This document shows, one piece after another, positions 10,960-23,050 of a stretch of DNA of 64,000 nt (position 1 is the stretch's first letter; each line of letters opens with the position of its first letter). The translations under genes were made by a program, and so were the position numbers. The notes under the pieces are model-generated. The model had not been told where the DNA came from and did no database searches. It saw only the letters and a list, made by a program, of their open reading frames with translations. The stretch spans positions 70,734,924 to 70,798,923 of the forward strand of contig NC_086024.1 of the NCBI RefSeq assembly GCF_036323735.1, given 5' to 3'. The stretch comes from Rattus norvegicus. Taxonomy: Eukaryota; Chordata; Mammalia; Rodentia; Muridae.

Positions 10960-10990
10960 TGGGTTCGGTCCCCAGCTCCGAAAAAAAAAA
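10960..10990 (+). mobile_element. Severely 5'-truncated ID SINE
   Basis: TGGGTTCGGTCCCCAGCTCC with its final G and a 10 bp A tail is the last ~21 bp of the ID core. TCTATTCAC directly precedes it (10951-10959) and follows the A tail (10993-11001), which looks like a target-site duplication. This is a full retrotransposition signature around one of the shortest ID inserts likely to be recognised. Confidence 0.8.
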
Positions 10991-11011
10991 TATCTATTCA
11001 CATTGTCAAAT

Positions 11012-11205
11012 GGGCTTGGAGAGATAATGGCTCAAAAATGAAGAGTCCTGTCTGCTCTTTCACACAGCCTGAGTTCAATTCTAGACAACCATCTGGCAGT
11101 TCTCAACTATCCATATAGGGTACAGGTGCCTTTTCTGTCATGCATGCAGATGTGCAAATATAACACTCATATACATAAAAATATACAGAAATAAATGTTG
11201 TACAT
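11012..11205 (+). mobile_element. Diverged B2/B3-type SINE
   Basis: GGGCTTGGAGAGATAATGGC begins the tRNA-like head; GAGTTCAATTC is the B-box region, followed by the TGGCAGTTCTCAAC block and a CATATACATAAAAATA-like end. The head is degenerate and the copy is old. Confidence 0.75.
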
Positions 11206-12619
11206 TGAAAAATGCTTAATTTCCTTTCATTCATCCATAGTGCAGGAGCTCAAACCCTGCAGCCCAGAGGAAATGAAGCTATTATTGACAAACTGATCTC
11301 AATGGACACACATGAAACTCACATGCTCTATTCACAGAGCCACATGACTGCTACTGACCAGCATTTCCATTTTAATTAACTGGACCATTTTTTATTTCCT
11401 TGTGACATTGAGTCTTTTTTATTTAAAGACTTCTTCAGCTAGGTGTACATATGCATATGTGAATTATGTTGATTCGTGCATGTGAAAGTAGGAATCTACA
11501 AGGTCACAATAAAAGGTCCTGTATCACCTGAATTTGATTTCCACTGATATTAGCTTTGAAACCCAAGTTTGTTCTTCTACAAAAGAAGCATGTGTTTTGT
11601 TTTGTTTAAAAACACATTTTATTCATTCAAATGATATCCTCTTCCCAGTTACCCTTCTGCAAACTGCCATTCTATCCCTCCTTTTCCCTCTCCCCTTTGT
11701 ACTCAAGCATACAGAATAAAAAGGAATCAGGTGTCTGTTTTGCATAAAAACTTACCAGTTTGGCCTTATCTTTAATTCATTATATTTTAAATGTTTTGTG
11801 TCCTTGTGTGTGTTGATGGTTTGCTTGTTTGTTTGGATTTTAGATCACTATGCAGATTTGCCAAAGCAATACCAATGTTTTGAGTCATTCCAAGACAGGT
11901 GTGGATGTACTTTACTTTATAGAGTATTTATGAATCCATTCACTGGATCTGTGAATCACATTAAACAGGGTATAATAATACGTAACAGATATCTTCGCAC
12001 CCTACAGGTTGAGACTTCAGAGCAGAAATTTAATATCATTCTATTTATTTAGTCTGAATACCTAATATGATAATTGAAGAAACTTCCTCTTATGTGAAGT
12101 TAGAGTTCCTAGCCTGTTCCTTCTCATCTCTCCTGACTTCATCTTATCCCTGCTCAGTAAAGGAATATAAGCTCTAAGAAATAAATAAATACAAATTAAA
12201 AAATTATGTTTTCAGTTTGATTTTGTAATATTTTTGTCCAGGTGTTTCATCATAAATTTCAGCATTCTTTCCTCATTTTTGTTAGTGTATATTATCTTTA
12301 CAAAGTTTTGTTTCCTTCTGACATTTTTATTTCTATATCAGTTACATTGGGTGTATTTAGTCCTGGATTCTCATCTGTACTTACTCCATCGTCCTCTGAA
12401 CCTTGGTTCTTGTTAGTCATCCATGATGTCTCTATTGTCTTCTACAATTTTTATGAAAACATGTGATCCTTGGCTTTCTGACTCCCTCCAGTATTTCTTT
12501 AAACAATCTTCAGTTGTGTTTTTTCTGAAAACTTGGTTCTATTCTTTTAGGCTCGACAGTAACCTATCATGAACGCCTATCTTATTTCTCAATATTTAAA
12601 ATGATTATTAAATTGAAAT
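11206..12619. other. Mostly unassigned AT-rich interval
   Basis: Apart from a weak antisense L1 3'UTR match at 11605-11715 I recognise nothing. The open frames near 11534, 11798 and 12234 are 60-84 residues, with no family resemblance and no splice or promoter context. Confidence 0.5.
11605..11715 (-). mobile_element. Possible L1 3'UTR fragment
   Basis: ACATTTTATTCATTCAAATG followed by a CTTCCCAGTTACCC and C/T-rich run resembles the antisense of the murid L1 3' terminus (ACATTTCAAATGTTATTCCC then a C-rich block). Short and diverged. Confidence 0.45.
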
Positions 12620-12930
12620 AATGCAAATTCAAAAATGTACTATTTACAGTATGTAGCCGAATGATTTTCATAAGTTGTACTCACTCACAGGGTCCGTAAT
12701 CCTAATACAAATACTACTGCAAACATCACATAAATCCCTTTTATGTCCCATCTCAATCACTGTCTCTATCAAATTACTTTCCACTCTCAGTTCCAGGGAA
12801 ATAAATTGATGTTTCCTTTAAATTTTTTTATGGCCCTGTAATTATACAAAATGCAAATGAGAAGGTTCTTTGTTGTGCTAACAATTTCTCCTTCTGGTAT
12901 AAGAAATGTATTCTGATTACTAAAAATACT
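12620..12930 (-). mobile_element. Ancient mammalian L1 (L1M-type) 3'UTR, antisense
   Basis: The succession GATTTTCATAAGTTGTACTC, CAAACATCACATAAATCCC, TTTTATGTCCCATCTCAATC and CACTCTCAGTTCC follows the order of blocks in antisense L1MC/L1ME-type 3' ends shared among placental mammals. Identity is low, so this is a pattern match rather than a measured alignment. Confidence 0.45.
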
Positions 12931-14934
12931 TGGTGATGACAGCTTCCAGATTTGTTATTTTTAGAAAATCCCCTTAATGGGAATAAGCTGTATCACCTAA
13001 GACCATAGTTTCACTATTGATCCATGGCATGTAGAATATCATATTGTACACATTGGTTTTCTCTTTTATCAGAATTTGGGAGTCATATAAAAAAACATTT
13101 AACTATAGAGCTCTGTATACTTCTTTTACTACATAGGACAACTATATTCATTTTTAATCCTAATTTTAGCTACCTTCCTTTCTGCAAATGTTTCTTACAT
13201 CTTCCTAGATATTTCCATCATGCAACCATCTCTGGAACAGTTACATAGAATTCATTTTAATTCAGTTGATGACAATAGTGTTTCTGGGGTGGCAATTAGA
13301 TGGAATACTAACAATCCTTGGTATGGACCAATTACTTGTCAAAATTTTCATAGCTTTGTACTGAGTACTGAGATAGGAGTGAAAGCACTGTTTCCCCAAA
13401 GCCTGTGATGTACAGGAAGGATCCATCTGTGAATGGGACCACCATGGGACTCATCTCCCATTTTTAAGTGTATTTAAGATACAATGAGTGAAGTGTGTGT
13501 TCCTGATTAATCACCAATTCAAGCTAGGTTGAAAAGCTGGAATACTGCTTGGCCCACATGAGTCTCAAATGTGGATCTGGATACTTAAAGGATCAAGTGC
13601 CCACAGGATTAAAAATAAAGAAAAAATGACTATAAAAAGAATGTATTTTAAGGTCAACTGGCTTTCACATTGCAACATTGGAACCATTTGCATGCAGAAA
13701 GAATTGGAACTAAAGAATGTCGTGTGCAAAGTCTAGGCTAGCTTTCTTGAAGGACATTAAAATTAAAGGTTTGCTTTCATACTTGTGTTTGATTGGATAG
13801 TGACCTAATCCCATTTCTGTGTCTGGGAAGAATTATCATGACAAAAAGGAAGAAATCCACTACCATCAAAAGAATAAAAAATAAAATATATAAAACAAAT
13901 TAACAAAAACTCTGAACCATGGCTACTTATTTGACCATCAATGGAATGAGTTCCAACTTTCAGTTTATTGTCTGTAACAGAATATTAAGTATTTACTTTA
14001 ATATTTTTTAACTGAAAAACAATGCTATGATGCAACATTCATTATTGTGCTACAGGGGAATTATGAATACTTTGGGGAACATGATAATGAGGATAAGTTC
14101 TTATTAAATAATTTTAGACCTGAGAATTTATTATTATATATGCCATATATATGATGCAGCATATATTAATATATTTTCATAGGAGCTTCTATTTAAAATT
14201 TTATGATTGGTGAAATTGGAGAATTATGTGTTTCAGAGTAATGTATGAGGTAGAAAGACTTAACAGAGGAAGTCTCAATTTTTTCCTTTGCACCTTTTCA
14301 TTTACATGGTTTTCTATCATTTTATTCTTCATATTTTTCTACTGATGTTCCCGATGAGGCACAGGTGTTTCCTTCCTGCTGCTTCACCTAGAAAATTAAG
14401 CTTTGTTTTTATATCTTGAAAATAAGTTGAGAGTAGAGTAAATTTAAAAACTGCAGGAGACCCTTAGAAATAAACACAAGAATAAGAAATGTTTATTAAA
14501 GATCAAAGAAGAGTATCAGAATTAATTATCTGGAAGCTGTGAAATCACTTATAAATTGCATAAAACCAAGGCAAGGGAATTTAAAATTTGTAACTAATTA
14601 ATTCTAAAAACACACTTATAAATAGATAGGGGAAAGCTTAATGTTTTAATGTAGCCTTTGTTGAAATATGTAACTTCTTTTTATCAAAGGCACATGAGTG
14701 AAACTAGCTTCAAGATATATATTTCAAGTTGGAACTTAGACTGTAACACCTCCAAACATGCAATTGGAAATAGTATTTCACACCCTTACATGATGGAGAA
14801 CTTGTCAGATTGGAAATCCTGGCATTTTACTTAAATGTGAACATTGGCTTTTATGAAACAATGTGGATGGCACTGTAATTGGCAGTATAATTATGTCATT
14901 AATTTATATAGAAGCTTTATAATTAGAGTTTTAC
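12931..14934. other. Unassigned AT-rich interval
   Basis: Two kilobases without a recognised element. Long A/T-rich stretches dominate after 13600. Nothing in it looks coding. Confidence 0.5.
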
Positions 14935-15142
14935 TTTATATTTATGAGTATTTGGGCTGCATGTGCCTCAGTGCATGGTGTATATACCAGGTACTTCAAG
15001 AGGCTAGAAGAAGGTGATGGGTCACATATAAATATAGTTTTAGATAGTTGTAAATGTTCCCACAAGGATGGTGGGAGTCTAAGTTTGTTCCTCTGTAGAT
15101 CAGTTTGTGATTTTAACCACAGAGACATCTCTCCTGATCTTA
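14935..15142 (-). mobile_element. Diverged B3 SINE
   Basis: In antisense order I see the GCATGTGCCTCAGTGCATGG block, the AGGCTAGAAGAAGG block (family: GGCCAGAAGAGGG), and finally TAACCACAGAGACATCTCTC, the complement of the GAGAGATGGCTCAG head. It ends immediately before an L1 3'UTR. Confidence 0.75.
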
Positions 15143-15149
15143 TGTCTCA

Positions 15150-15785
15150 AAAAATATAGAAACTGATGGAAAGGCCATTCAGAGACTCCCCCACCTGGGG
15201 ATCTGTCCTATATAGAGACACCAACACCGACAGTACTGCAGATGCCAAGAGGTGTTGTGGACAGGAACCTGATATAGCTGTCTCCTGAGAGGCTCTTCCA
15301 GAGCCTGACAAATACAGAGGTGGATACTAGCAGCCAATCATTGGAATGAACACAGTGATTCCAGTGGAGGAGTTAGAGAAAAGATTGAAGAAGCTGAAGG
15401 AGTTTGCAACCACAGAGAGAGCAAGAACAGCAGTGTCAACCAACCAGACCCCCAAGAACTCCCAGAGACTAAACCATCAAACAAAGAATACACATGGAAG
15501 GACCCATGACTCCAGCCAAATATGTAACAGAGGTTGTCCTTATCTAGCATCAATGGGAGGAGAGGACCTTGGTCCTTTGAAGGCTTGATTCTCCAGTGTA
15601 GGGGTATGCCAGGAGAGTGAGGTGGGGGTGGGTGGGTGTGTGAGCACCCTCATAGAAGCAGGGGAAAGGTGGATGAGGTGGTGATTTGCAGAGGGGAAAC
15701 AGGGAAAGGGGATGACATTTGAAATTTGAATACATAAAATAGGCAATAAAATAAATAAATAAAGTATTCTTTAAAAAATAAAAAA
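15150..15785 (+). mobile_element. L1 3'UTR fragment, 5'-truncated
   Basis: Sense 3'UTR of a middle-aged murid L1: GAGAGGCTCTTCCAGAGCC, AAATACAGAGGTGGATACTAG, the CCCAGAGACTAAACCA block, a GAGGTGGGGGTGGGTGGG purine tract and an AATAAATAAATAAAG tail. No ORF2 remains. No convincing target duplication was seen. Confidence 0.9.
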
Positions 15786-15809
15786 GGAACAAATCTTCCA
15801 AAATATTTT

Positions 15810-15954
15810 GGGCTGGAGAGCAAGTTTAGCCATTAAAAGCACTGACTGATCTTCCAGAGGTCCCGAGTTCAATTCCCAGCAATCATATCATGGCTCACAA
15901 TCATCGGTAATGAAAGGAAATTACCACTTCTGGTGTGTCTAAATATATTTTAAT
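15810..15954 (+). mobile_element. B2 SINE
   Basis: GGGCTGGAGAGCAAG head, CACTGACTGATCTTCCAGAG, B-box-like GAGTTCAATTCCCAGCAA, TGGCTCACAATCATCGGTAA and CTTCTGGTGTGTCT in family order. AAATATTTT precedes it (15801-15809) and recurs at 15955-15963, a likely target-site duplication although AT-rich. The 3' part is shortened relative to the family. Confidence 0.88.
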
Positions 15955-15963
15955 AAATATTTT

Positions 15964-16879
15964 GCTCATATGTAAAATATTTATTTTGAATTCTAAAACC
16001 CTAAAATATGTAGATTGTTGTCTATATGTGGATGAAGGGAGGTGCAAGATAAGAAGATCTGTGATTCAGAAGTGAAAAAGTAAGGCAGGCACAAAGTTTT
16101 GAAGAGTGGATGGAGAGTGGAAAAGAAGGCGAATAACCAAGATGGAGGAGGAGGATGGTCCAGATCTCTGTGGCTTAAAGGGCAACGAGTTTGATAAATA
16201 TTTCTTAAGGGATGGATATTTATTGGACAATTTGTCTTATCTAGGGGGGACCTTCATGTCATTATCAATTGGTTGTGAGTTTATTGTATGGATATTTGTG
16301 GAATGAGATGTTAAGATATAAATTTAATTGATAAAATACAAGCTTATTGAATTTTTATTTTGATGTATTACTTGGAGTTATGACTATTAACCACAGGGAG
16401 CTGATGCTGGGGATATGAATAGAGTCCCCAACGAGAAAGCCATGAGATAGAAAGTCTCTGTATAGAACTCTTTTGGCAACCATCTGCCTTGTGACTACAT
16501 AGATGACAAGATTGATCCCAGGATCAGAAAGTAGCTGGCAGCAGCATGGGATGAACATTGGGAACTTGACGCTTTGCTCATTAAGATGAAAATACTCTGC
16601 AGATGCCACATGGCCTACCAACATTAGTGTGGGATGGTAAAACCATTTTACTTTTTTAATATTTACTTCTATAAAATTATAATTATAAGATTTGAAAGCA
16701 TGCATATGCAATAAGCAATTAGAGTAATTTTAATAATGATGTAAGCTTTTTAATACCAATATTCTTGACTGTTCACAAAGTAAAACATACATCATTAGAC
16801 CAACATATTGCTGACAGTACAAAGATTCAAACAATAAGTTTTAGCTGTGAAAGTCATTTTTAATTTAAAACTTACTTAT
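15964..16879. other. Unassigned interval with a 118-codon - strand frame
   Basis: Purine-rich at 16020-16160, then mixed. A - strand open frame of 118 codons (16711-16355) starts at Met but resembles no family I can name, and there is no promoter, splice or poly(A) context supporting a gene. The regular texture of 16090-16640 makes an uncharacterised interspersed repeat more likely than a host gene. Confidence 0.4.
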
Positions 16880-18441
16880 TGCTTTAAAAATTATAGGATG
16901 AACACATCAGAAGGATCATTCACCATGATCAAATTGGCTTCATTCCAACGATGCAGAAATGGTTCACTATATAAAAATCTCTCAATGTACTCCACTATAT
17001 AAACAAATTCAAAGAAAAAAATCACAGGATCATTCATTAGATGCTTAAAAAGAGTTTGACAAAATATAACATTTCTTTATGCAAAAAATACTAGAGAGAC
17101 AAAGAATTCAAGGTCCAAACCTAAATATAATAAAAGTAATATATAGCAAGCCAATAGCCAATATCAAACTAAATGGAGAGAAAATTGAAGCAATCCCACT
17201 AAAACCAGGGACAAGACAAGGATTCCCACTCTCCCCCTATATACAAAATAATAGTACTTGAAGTTCTAGATAGAGCAATTAGGCAAAAAAGAAGAACAAA
17301 GAGATACAAATTAGAAAGGAGGAGTCAAGATATCACTACTTGCAGATGATATGAGAGTATACAGAAGTGACCCCTCAAAAAATCCACAAGAGAACTCCAA
17401 CAGCTGATAAATAAACAACTTCAGCAAAATGTCTGGATAGAAAATTAAGTAAAACAAATAAGTAGCTTTCCTCTATTCCAAGGATAAATGGGCTGAGAAA
17501 CAAATTAGGGAAATGACATCTTTACAATAGTCACAAATATAATGGTGTGATGCTAACAAAGCAAGTGAAAGATCTGAATGACAAGAACTTCAAGTCTCTG
17601 AAAAAAGAAATTGAAGAAGATCTCAGAAGATGAGAAGACCTCCCACACTCATGCATAAGCAGGATTAACATAGTGAAAATTGCCATCTTCCCAAAAGCAA
17701 TCTCCAGACTCAATGCAATCCCCATCAAAATTCTAACTCAATTCTTAACAGAGATAGAAACATTAATTCTTAAATTTATCTGGAATAACAAAAAGTCCAG
17801 AATATCAAAAAACAATTTCAACAATAGAAAAAAAAAGTTGTGGGGGCATTACCATCCCTAACCTCAAGCTACACTACAGAGCTATAGTGATAAAAAGAGC
17901 ATGGTATTGGTACAGAGACAGTGAAATCAGTGAAATATAATTGAAGACCCAGAAATGAACCCACATACTTTTGGTCACTTGATCCTTGACAAAGGAGGTA
18001 AAACTATCCAGTGTAAAAAGACATCATTTTCAATAAATGGTGCTGGTTCAATTGGCAGTCAGCATGTAGAAGAATGCAAAGTGACCCATTCTTGACTCCT
18101 TGTAGAAAGCTTATGTCCAAGTGGATCATGGGCCTCCACATAAAGTCAGATATGATGACTCTAATAGAAGAGAAAGTGGGAAAGATCCTCGAATACATTG
18201 GCACAGGTGAAAATTTCCAGAACAGAACACCAATAGCTTATATCTAAGATCAAGAATTGACAAATGGGACCTCATAAAATTGAAAAGCTTCTATAAGCTG
18301 AAGGATGCTTTCAATAAGACAAAACAGATTGTGAAAAGATCTTTTCCAATACTACATCGTGAAAGAGGACTATCACCCAAAATATACAAAAACCTCAAGA
18401 AGTTAGACTCCAGAGAAAAAAATGGGGTTAAAAATGGGGTT

Positions 18442-18454
18442 AAATTCTGTTAAA
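18442..18454. repeat. Target-site duplication of the nested L1, left
   Basis: AAATTCTGTTAAA at 18442-18454 recurs at 18886-18898, bracketing the nested L1 plus ID. Confidence 0.85.
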
Positions 18455-18781
18455 CAACAATGACAAGCAACCAGAGCTTCCAGGGACTAAGCCACTACCT
18501 AAAGACTATACATGGACTGACCCTGGACTCTGACCCCATAGGTAGCAATGAATATCCTAGTAAGAGCACCAGTGGAAGGGGAAGCCCTGGGTCCTGCTAA
18601 GACTGAACCCCCAGTGAACTAGTCTATGGGGGGAGGGCGGCAATGGGGGGAGGGTTGGGAGGGGAACACCCATAAAGGAGGGGAGGGGCAGGGGTTAGGG
18701 GGATGTTGACCCGGAAACCGGAAAAGGGAATAACATTCAAAATGTAAATAAGAAATACTCAAGTTAATAAAAAAAAATTCT
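18455..18781 (+). mobile_element. Young L1 3' end nested in the older L1
   Basis: About 320 bp of sense rat-type 3'UTR, near-identical by eye to 1420-1735, starting in the CAACAATG-CAAGCAACCAGAG block and including the G-run tract at 18625-18700. The tail is AATAAAAAAAAA. Flanked by the 13 bp duplication at 18442 and 18886 once the ID at 18782 is discounted. Confidence 0.92.
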
Positions 18782-18888
18782 GGGGTTGGGGATTTAGCTC
18801 AGCGGTAGAGCGCTTGCCTAGCGAGCGCAAGGCCCTGGGTTCGGTCCCCAGCTCCGGAAAAAAAAAATAAATAAAAAAAATAAAAAAA
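18782..18888 (+). mobile_element. ID SINE inserted at the nested L1 tail
   Basis: GGGGTTGGGGATTTAGCTCA head, GCGGTAGAGCGCTTGCCTAG, B-box GGTTCGGTCCC, CTCCGG end at 18857, then an A-rich tail with T interruptions to 18888. AAAAAAATTCT lies before it (18771-18781) and again at 18882-18892, so it landed in the junction between the L1 poly(A) tail and the L1 target duplication. It is the youngest layer of the nest. Confidence 0.93.
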
Positions 18889-18898
18889 TTCTGTTAAA
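18886..18898. repeat. Target-site duplication of the nested L1, right
   Basis: Second copy of AAATTCTGTTAAA; it overlaps the right-hand duplication of the ID. Confidence 0.85.
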
Positions 18899-19589
18899 AA
18901 TGGGGTACAGAACCTTACAAATACAGAGGCAGATGCTCGCAGTCAACCATTGAACTGAGAAAAGGGCCTCCAGTGGAGGAATTAAAGTAAGAACTGAAGT
19001 AGTTGAAGGGGTTTGCAGCCACATTAGAAGAACACAATATCAACCAAACAGAACCCCCCAGTTCTCCCAGAGATTAAACCATCATCACAATAGAATACAG
19101 GGATGGACCTATGGCTCCATCCACAAATGTAGCAGAGGATGACCATGTAGGACATCAGTGGGAGGAGAGGCCCTTGGTGCTGTCAAGGGAAGATGCTCCA
19201 GTGTAGAAGAATGTCAGGGTGAGAGGTGTAAGGAAGTTGGTGGGAAGTGTGAAGGAGCACACTCATAAGAGCAGGGCAGGAGTGAAATAGCGGATTTCTA
19301 GAGGGCAAACCTGGAAGTGGGATAACATTTAAAATGTAAATAAAATGCAATTAAAAATAGAAAAAAAAAAAAGAAATGCTAAACAATTACATGGAGTTTG
19401 CTTGAAAAATGTAAAAACAAACAAACAAATAGTGTTATATAAGTCTGGAACATTAGAACATTTAGAACATTGTTTTTGTTTTTTGCCTCAAGAGCTATAC
19501 TTCAATTGAATATGATGAGAAAGGAAAACATACCGGAAGACTCCATTGTATACGTAGGTGAAAGAAATCCAGTAAAAATAGTATGTTGC

Positions 19590-21300
19590 TAAAAAAGGGG
19601 GTGGGATACAGACCAAACAAGGAATTCTCAACTGAGGAATATCAAATGGATGAGAAGAACTTAAAGAAATGTTCAACATCCTTAGTCATCAAGGAATGGC
19701 AAGTCAAAACAACCTTGAGATTCCTCCTCACACCAGTCAAGTGTATAAGATTGAAAATTCAAGTGACAGCAGATGCTGGCAAGGATGTAGAGAAAGAGAA
19801 AGATTCCTCCACTGTTGGTGGGATTGCAAGCTGGTACAACCACTCTGGAAATCACTCTGGCAGTTCCGAAGAAAATTGTAAATAGTTCTACATGACGACC
19901 CAATTATATAGACTGGGTATATACCCAAAAGATGCTCCAAAATATAACAAGGACATGTGGTCCACTATGTTAATAAGTCTTATTTATAATAGTCAGAAGC
20001 TTGAAACAACCCAAATGTCCCTCAACAGAGAAATGGATACAGAAAATGTGGTGCATTTATACTATGCACTAATACTTTGCTATTAAAAACAATGACTTCA
20101 TGAAATTTTCAGGCAAATGACTGGATATTGAAAATATCATTTTGAGTGATGTAATCCAGTCATAAAGGAACACACATAGCGTGTACACACTGATAAGTGG
20201 ATACTAGCTAAAAAATGAGATTGTAATATTCACAATACAACTCACAGACCATATGAAATCCAAGAAGAAAGGATATCACACCAAAGTGTGGATGCTACAG
20301 TCCTGTTCCGAAGGGTGAAGGAATTAATCTCCTGGAAGAAGAATCTGGGAAGGAGAGAGGAGGCAGAAGGTAAAAAGGGAGCCAGTTCAGATATGGAAGG
20401 AGATGGGGAGAAGGAAAAAGGAACATGAATTGAGAAGTAGGTGTGTAGCAGTAAGGGAAAGGGAAACAGGGATAGCCATTAGAAAGTCCCAGATGCCAGG
20501 GACCCAAAATGTTCCCAGGACCCAACATGGAGGACATTAGCTGAAGTACCCAACAAAGGGGAGTGAGACCCTAAAGAGATCATATCCAGTAGAAAGGCAT
20601 TCCCTCTGGTTGAGATATGGGGTCATCTACCCACCTTTAAAATATGAATCCATAATTCTTTCTGTCAAAACTAATGTAGCGACAAAGAATAGAGAGAATA
20701 GAGCAGAAACTGAAGGAAAGGCCATCCAGAGACTGACTCACCTAGGAATCCAGATCCATCCTGTCTGCAGGCACTAATCCCAGACACTAATGTTAAGAAA
20801 TGCTTACTGACAGGAGTCCCACATAGCTGTCCCCTTAGAGGCTCTGCCAGAGCGGGACCAATACATGTGGCTGTACACAGCTCAACATTGGACCGAATAC
20901 AGTGACTCCAATACAAAAGTTAGGGCAAGGACTACAGGAGCTGAAAAGACTTGCAACCCATAGGAATAACAAAAATATCAACCAATCAGACACCCACAGC
21001 TGGCAAGGACTAACCCAACAACCAAAGAGTACTCAACTCAAGGGGTTAGTGGATCCACGGCTCCACCTGGATGTGTAGCAGAGGAAGGCCTTATCTGGCA
21101 TCATTGGGAGGATAGCCCCTTGTTTCTGTGGAGGCTTGTTGACATAGGGTAGGGGAATGCTAAGGCCCTGAGGCAGGAGTGGTTAGATTGGTGGGGGAAC
21201 ACCCTCATAGAGGCCAGGGAAAATGGTAGGGGAGAGGGTGAATGTGCAGGGGAAAATGAGAATGTAAATAATTAAAATCACCAATAAAAAGTGAAAAATT
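19590..21300 (+). mobile_element. Old L1 3' end with long 3'UTR
   Basis: Sense ORF2 C-terminus (19597 to the TGA at 20093-20095) with the encoded Cys-rich block near 19790-19830, then ~1.2 kb of 3'UTR of an older murid type and an AATAAAAAG-like tail near 21290. ORF2 has stop codons in every frame, including the TAA near 19880. The 3'UTR is longer than in the young copies and contains two purine-rich blocks (20320-20420, 21170-21260). Confidence 0.85.
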
Positions 21301-22853
21301 ACAGAATGATAGTTGTTATATAAATTTTATAGTATGTTTGTTATAGTATGACTAAGAAGTAAAATTAGGAAAATATGCATTAATTCCATTTTCTTTGTAT
21401 AATGATATATTGGATCCACCATCACTCAAAGAGTCTGAAATAAATGTCTAGATGATACATTTTAAAATGCTGATTTATTAGAGGAATTTTCAAATCAAGG
21501 CTGGGCCCTAAGAGTCCATTTCTATTCTATCATGGGGAAGATAATACATAACATACATTTGTTAAAACAATATCCTTTTATGATAAATCTGGATGAATAG
21601 CACAGCAAGCATTTGCATATAGTTGAATGGAAAAAACAGTACCAATGTAGCCTTTATAATAAAGATTTTAGGACTACACGATAATTAGGAAATAATTTAA
21701 AGTATTTAAATGTAATAATTGTAGTTTCAACTATAAATTGATTAATGAAATAATGATACAAATGAAAATACTGGAAAAATAGTAAGTATGTGGCATTTAA
21801 ACACACTATTCATTTTCTTATAAAATTGGAAGCCTATTTCAAAAGAAATGTACTGGTAGCAATTATCTTTTGCTTCTTAGTGTGCATTAGGTGTGTGGAT
21901 TATTTAGTAAAACTTCCTTAAAATATTTCTAGATATTTTTCTACATTCAAATTGTGGTAATGAAAAAGTAGTAAAAGGTTTTCCTCTCAAAGATTGTTAT
22001 ATCTGTGGGAAGATAATTAACTTTCCAGATGAAGGCATGAGACACATTTAGAGGACAATTCGTGCTAATACTTAAGAAGGAGAATGTTAAAGGACGTGGG
22101 ATCCTCACAAAGAATCCATTTCTATGGGATCATTCCCTGCATGGAAGCTGCTTTCTACTAAATGAGAGATGGAGGTAGAAAAAGAGGAAGACCATCATAA
22201 ACCTTCCTGTTTTCTTCAACCATCTCAATAATAAAGCGTAAATCTCCCTCAGTATAGCTCTTCTATATTGTTTACAGGCCCAGAACTGCTACATAGTATA
22301 GGAAATTATATAAAAATCTGATTGCCATCTGGTTGAGATCACTAGCAATATCTTAGGAACTACAAATAATTCAGCAATGGGATAAGAAAAATACAAAGAA
22401 AACAGCTATAGCTTTCTGATGATTTAACTTCTGAAATGTATGGCTGGGAAGATACAAAATAAATGGTATAGAAAGTATGTGATCAGATATTTTAAAAATC
22501 TACAGACCTAGTAAATACTGCAGAAAGCAATGGCAAATGCAGGCAGTAACTTAAGTATAAAACAAGAAACACAAAAACCCGTAAGAATGTCTAGAACCAA
22601 AACTACCATAGGGGAAGCTAAGAGTTAGACTTATGTATGGAAGGATAAGAATTCGGAGAATGGGGAAAACACTAAGGCATGGATATGTCTTAAAGCAAAC
22701 TTTAAAGGAAGCAAGTTTTGTTCATTGTCACAGTTTTGGGTAACAACCATCAACATTAAGCTTTGAGAGTAAAGAAGATGAGGTGAAAACTCAGACATTC
22801 CAAAGAACTGAGGCAAACACTATCAAGCATCCATAGTGTCAAATAACTCCTGG

Positions 22854-22858
<5 letters not shown>
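21301..22858. other. Unassigned AT-rich interval
   Basis: No recognised repeat or gene. Composition is AT-rich with few long runs. Confidence 0.55.

Positions 22859-22927
<69 letters not shown>
22859..22927. repeat. (GA)n microsatellite
   Basis: Perfect GA dinucleotide array of 69 bp, about 34 units. The + strand translation gives an Arg/Glu open frame, which is an artefact. Confidence 0.98.
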
Positions 22928-22929
<2 letters not shown>

Positions 22930-23050
22930 TTTCTATTCTTTTCTTTTGTCTTTGCCCTAGAGAGAAGTCCTGGTTTTCAAAGTTTCCATATCTTTTTGAA
23001 TCTCCAAGTCTTGTCTTTATTGATAATCTTATAATTCTTTGTCTTTTTCA

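Larger units (their letters stand above)
16880..19372 (+). mobile_element. Old L1, internally deleted, carrying nested insertions
   Basis: Sense ORF2 begins inside the reverse transcriptase (about 16895), runs to ~18440, and after the nested insertions (18455-18888) resumes for ~20 bp before jumping to 3'UTR at ~18910, ending in an A-rich tail near 19372. About 1 kb of ORF2 C-terminus is missing at that jump. The catalytic box reads LADD (17339-17350) instead of FADD, and many stops and frameshifts are present (longest open piece 62 codons at 17673-17861). It is the oldest layer of a three-layer nest. Confidence 0.85.

Noticed and set aside
12230..12580. Antisense L1 ORF1 fragment
   Set aside because: T-rich texture is similar but I could not match two or more blocks in order.
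18782..18857. tRNA-like gene
   Set aside because: The A and B boxes belong to an ID SINE with an A-rich tail and target duplication; there is no anticodon arm of a working tRNA. The same applies at 7459, 24485 and 45223.
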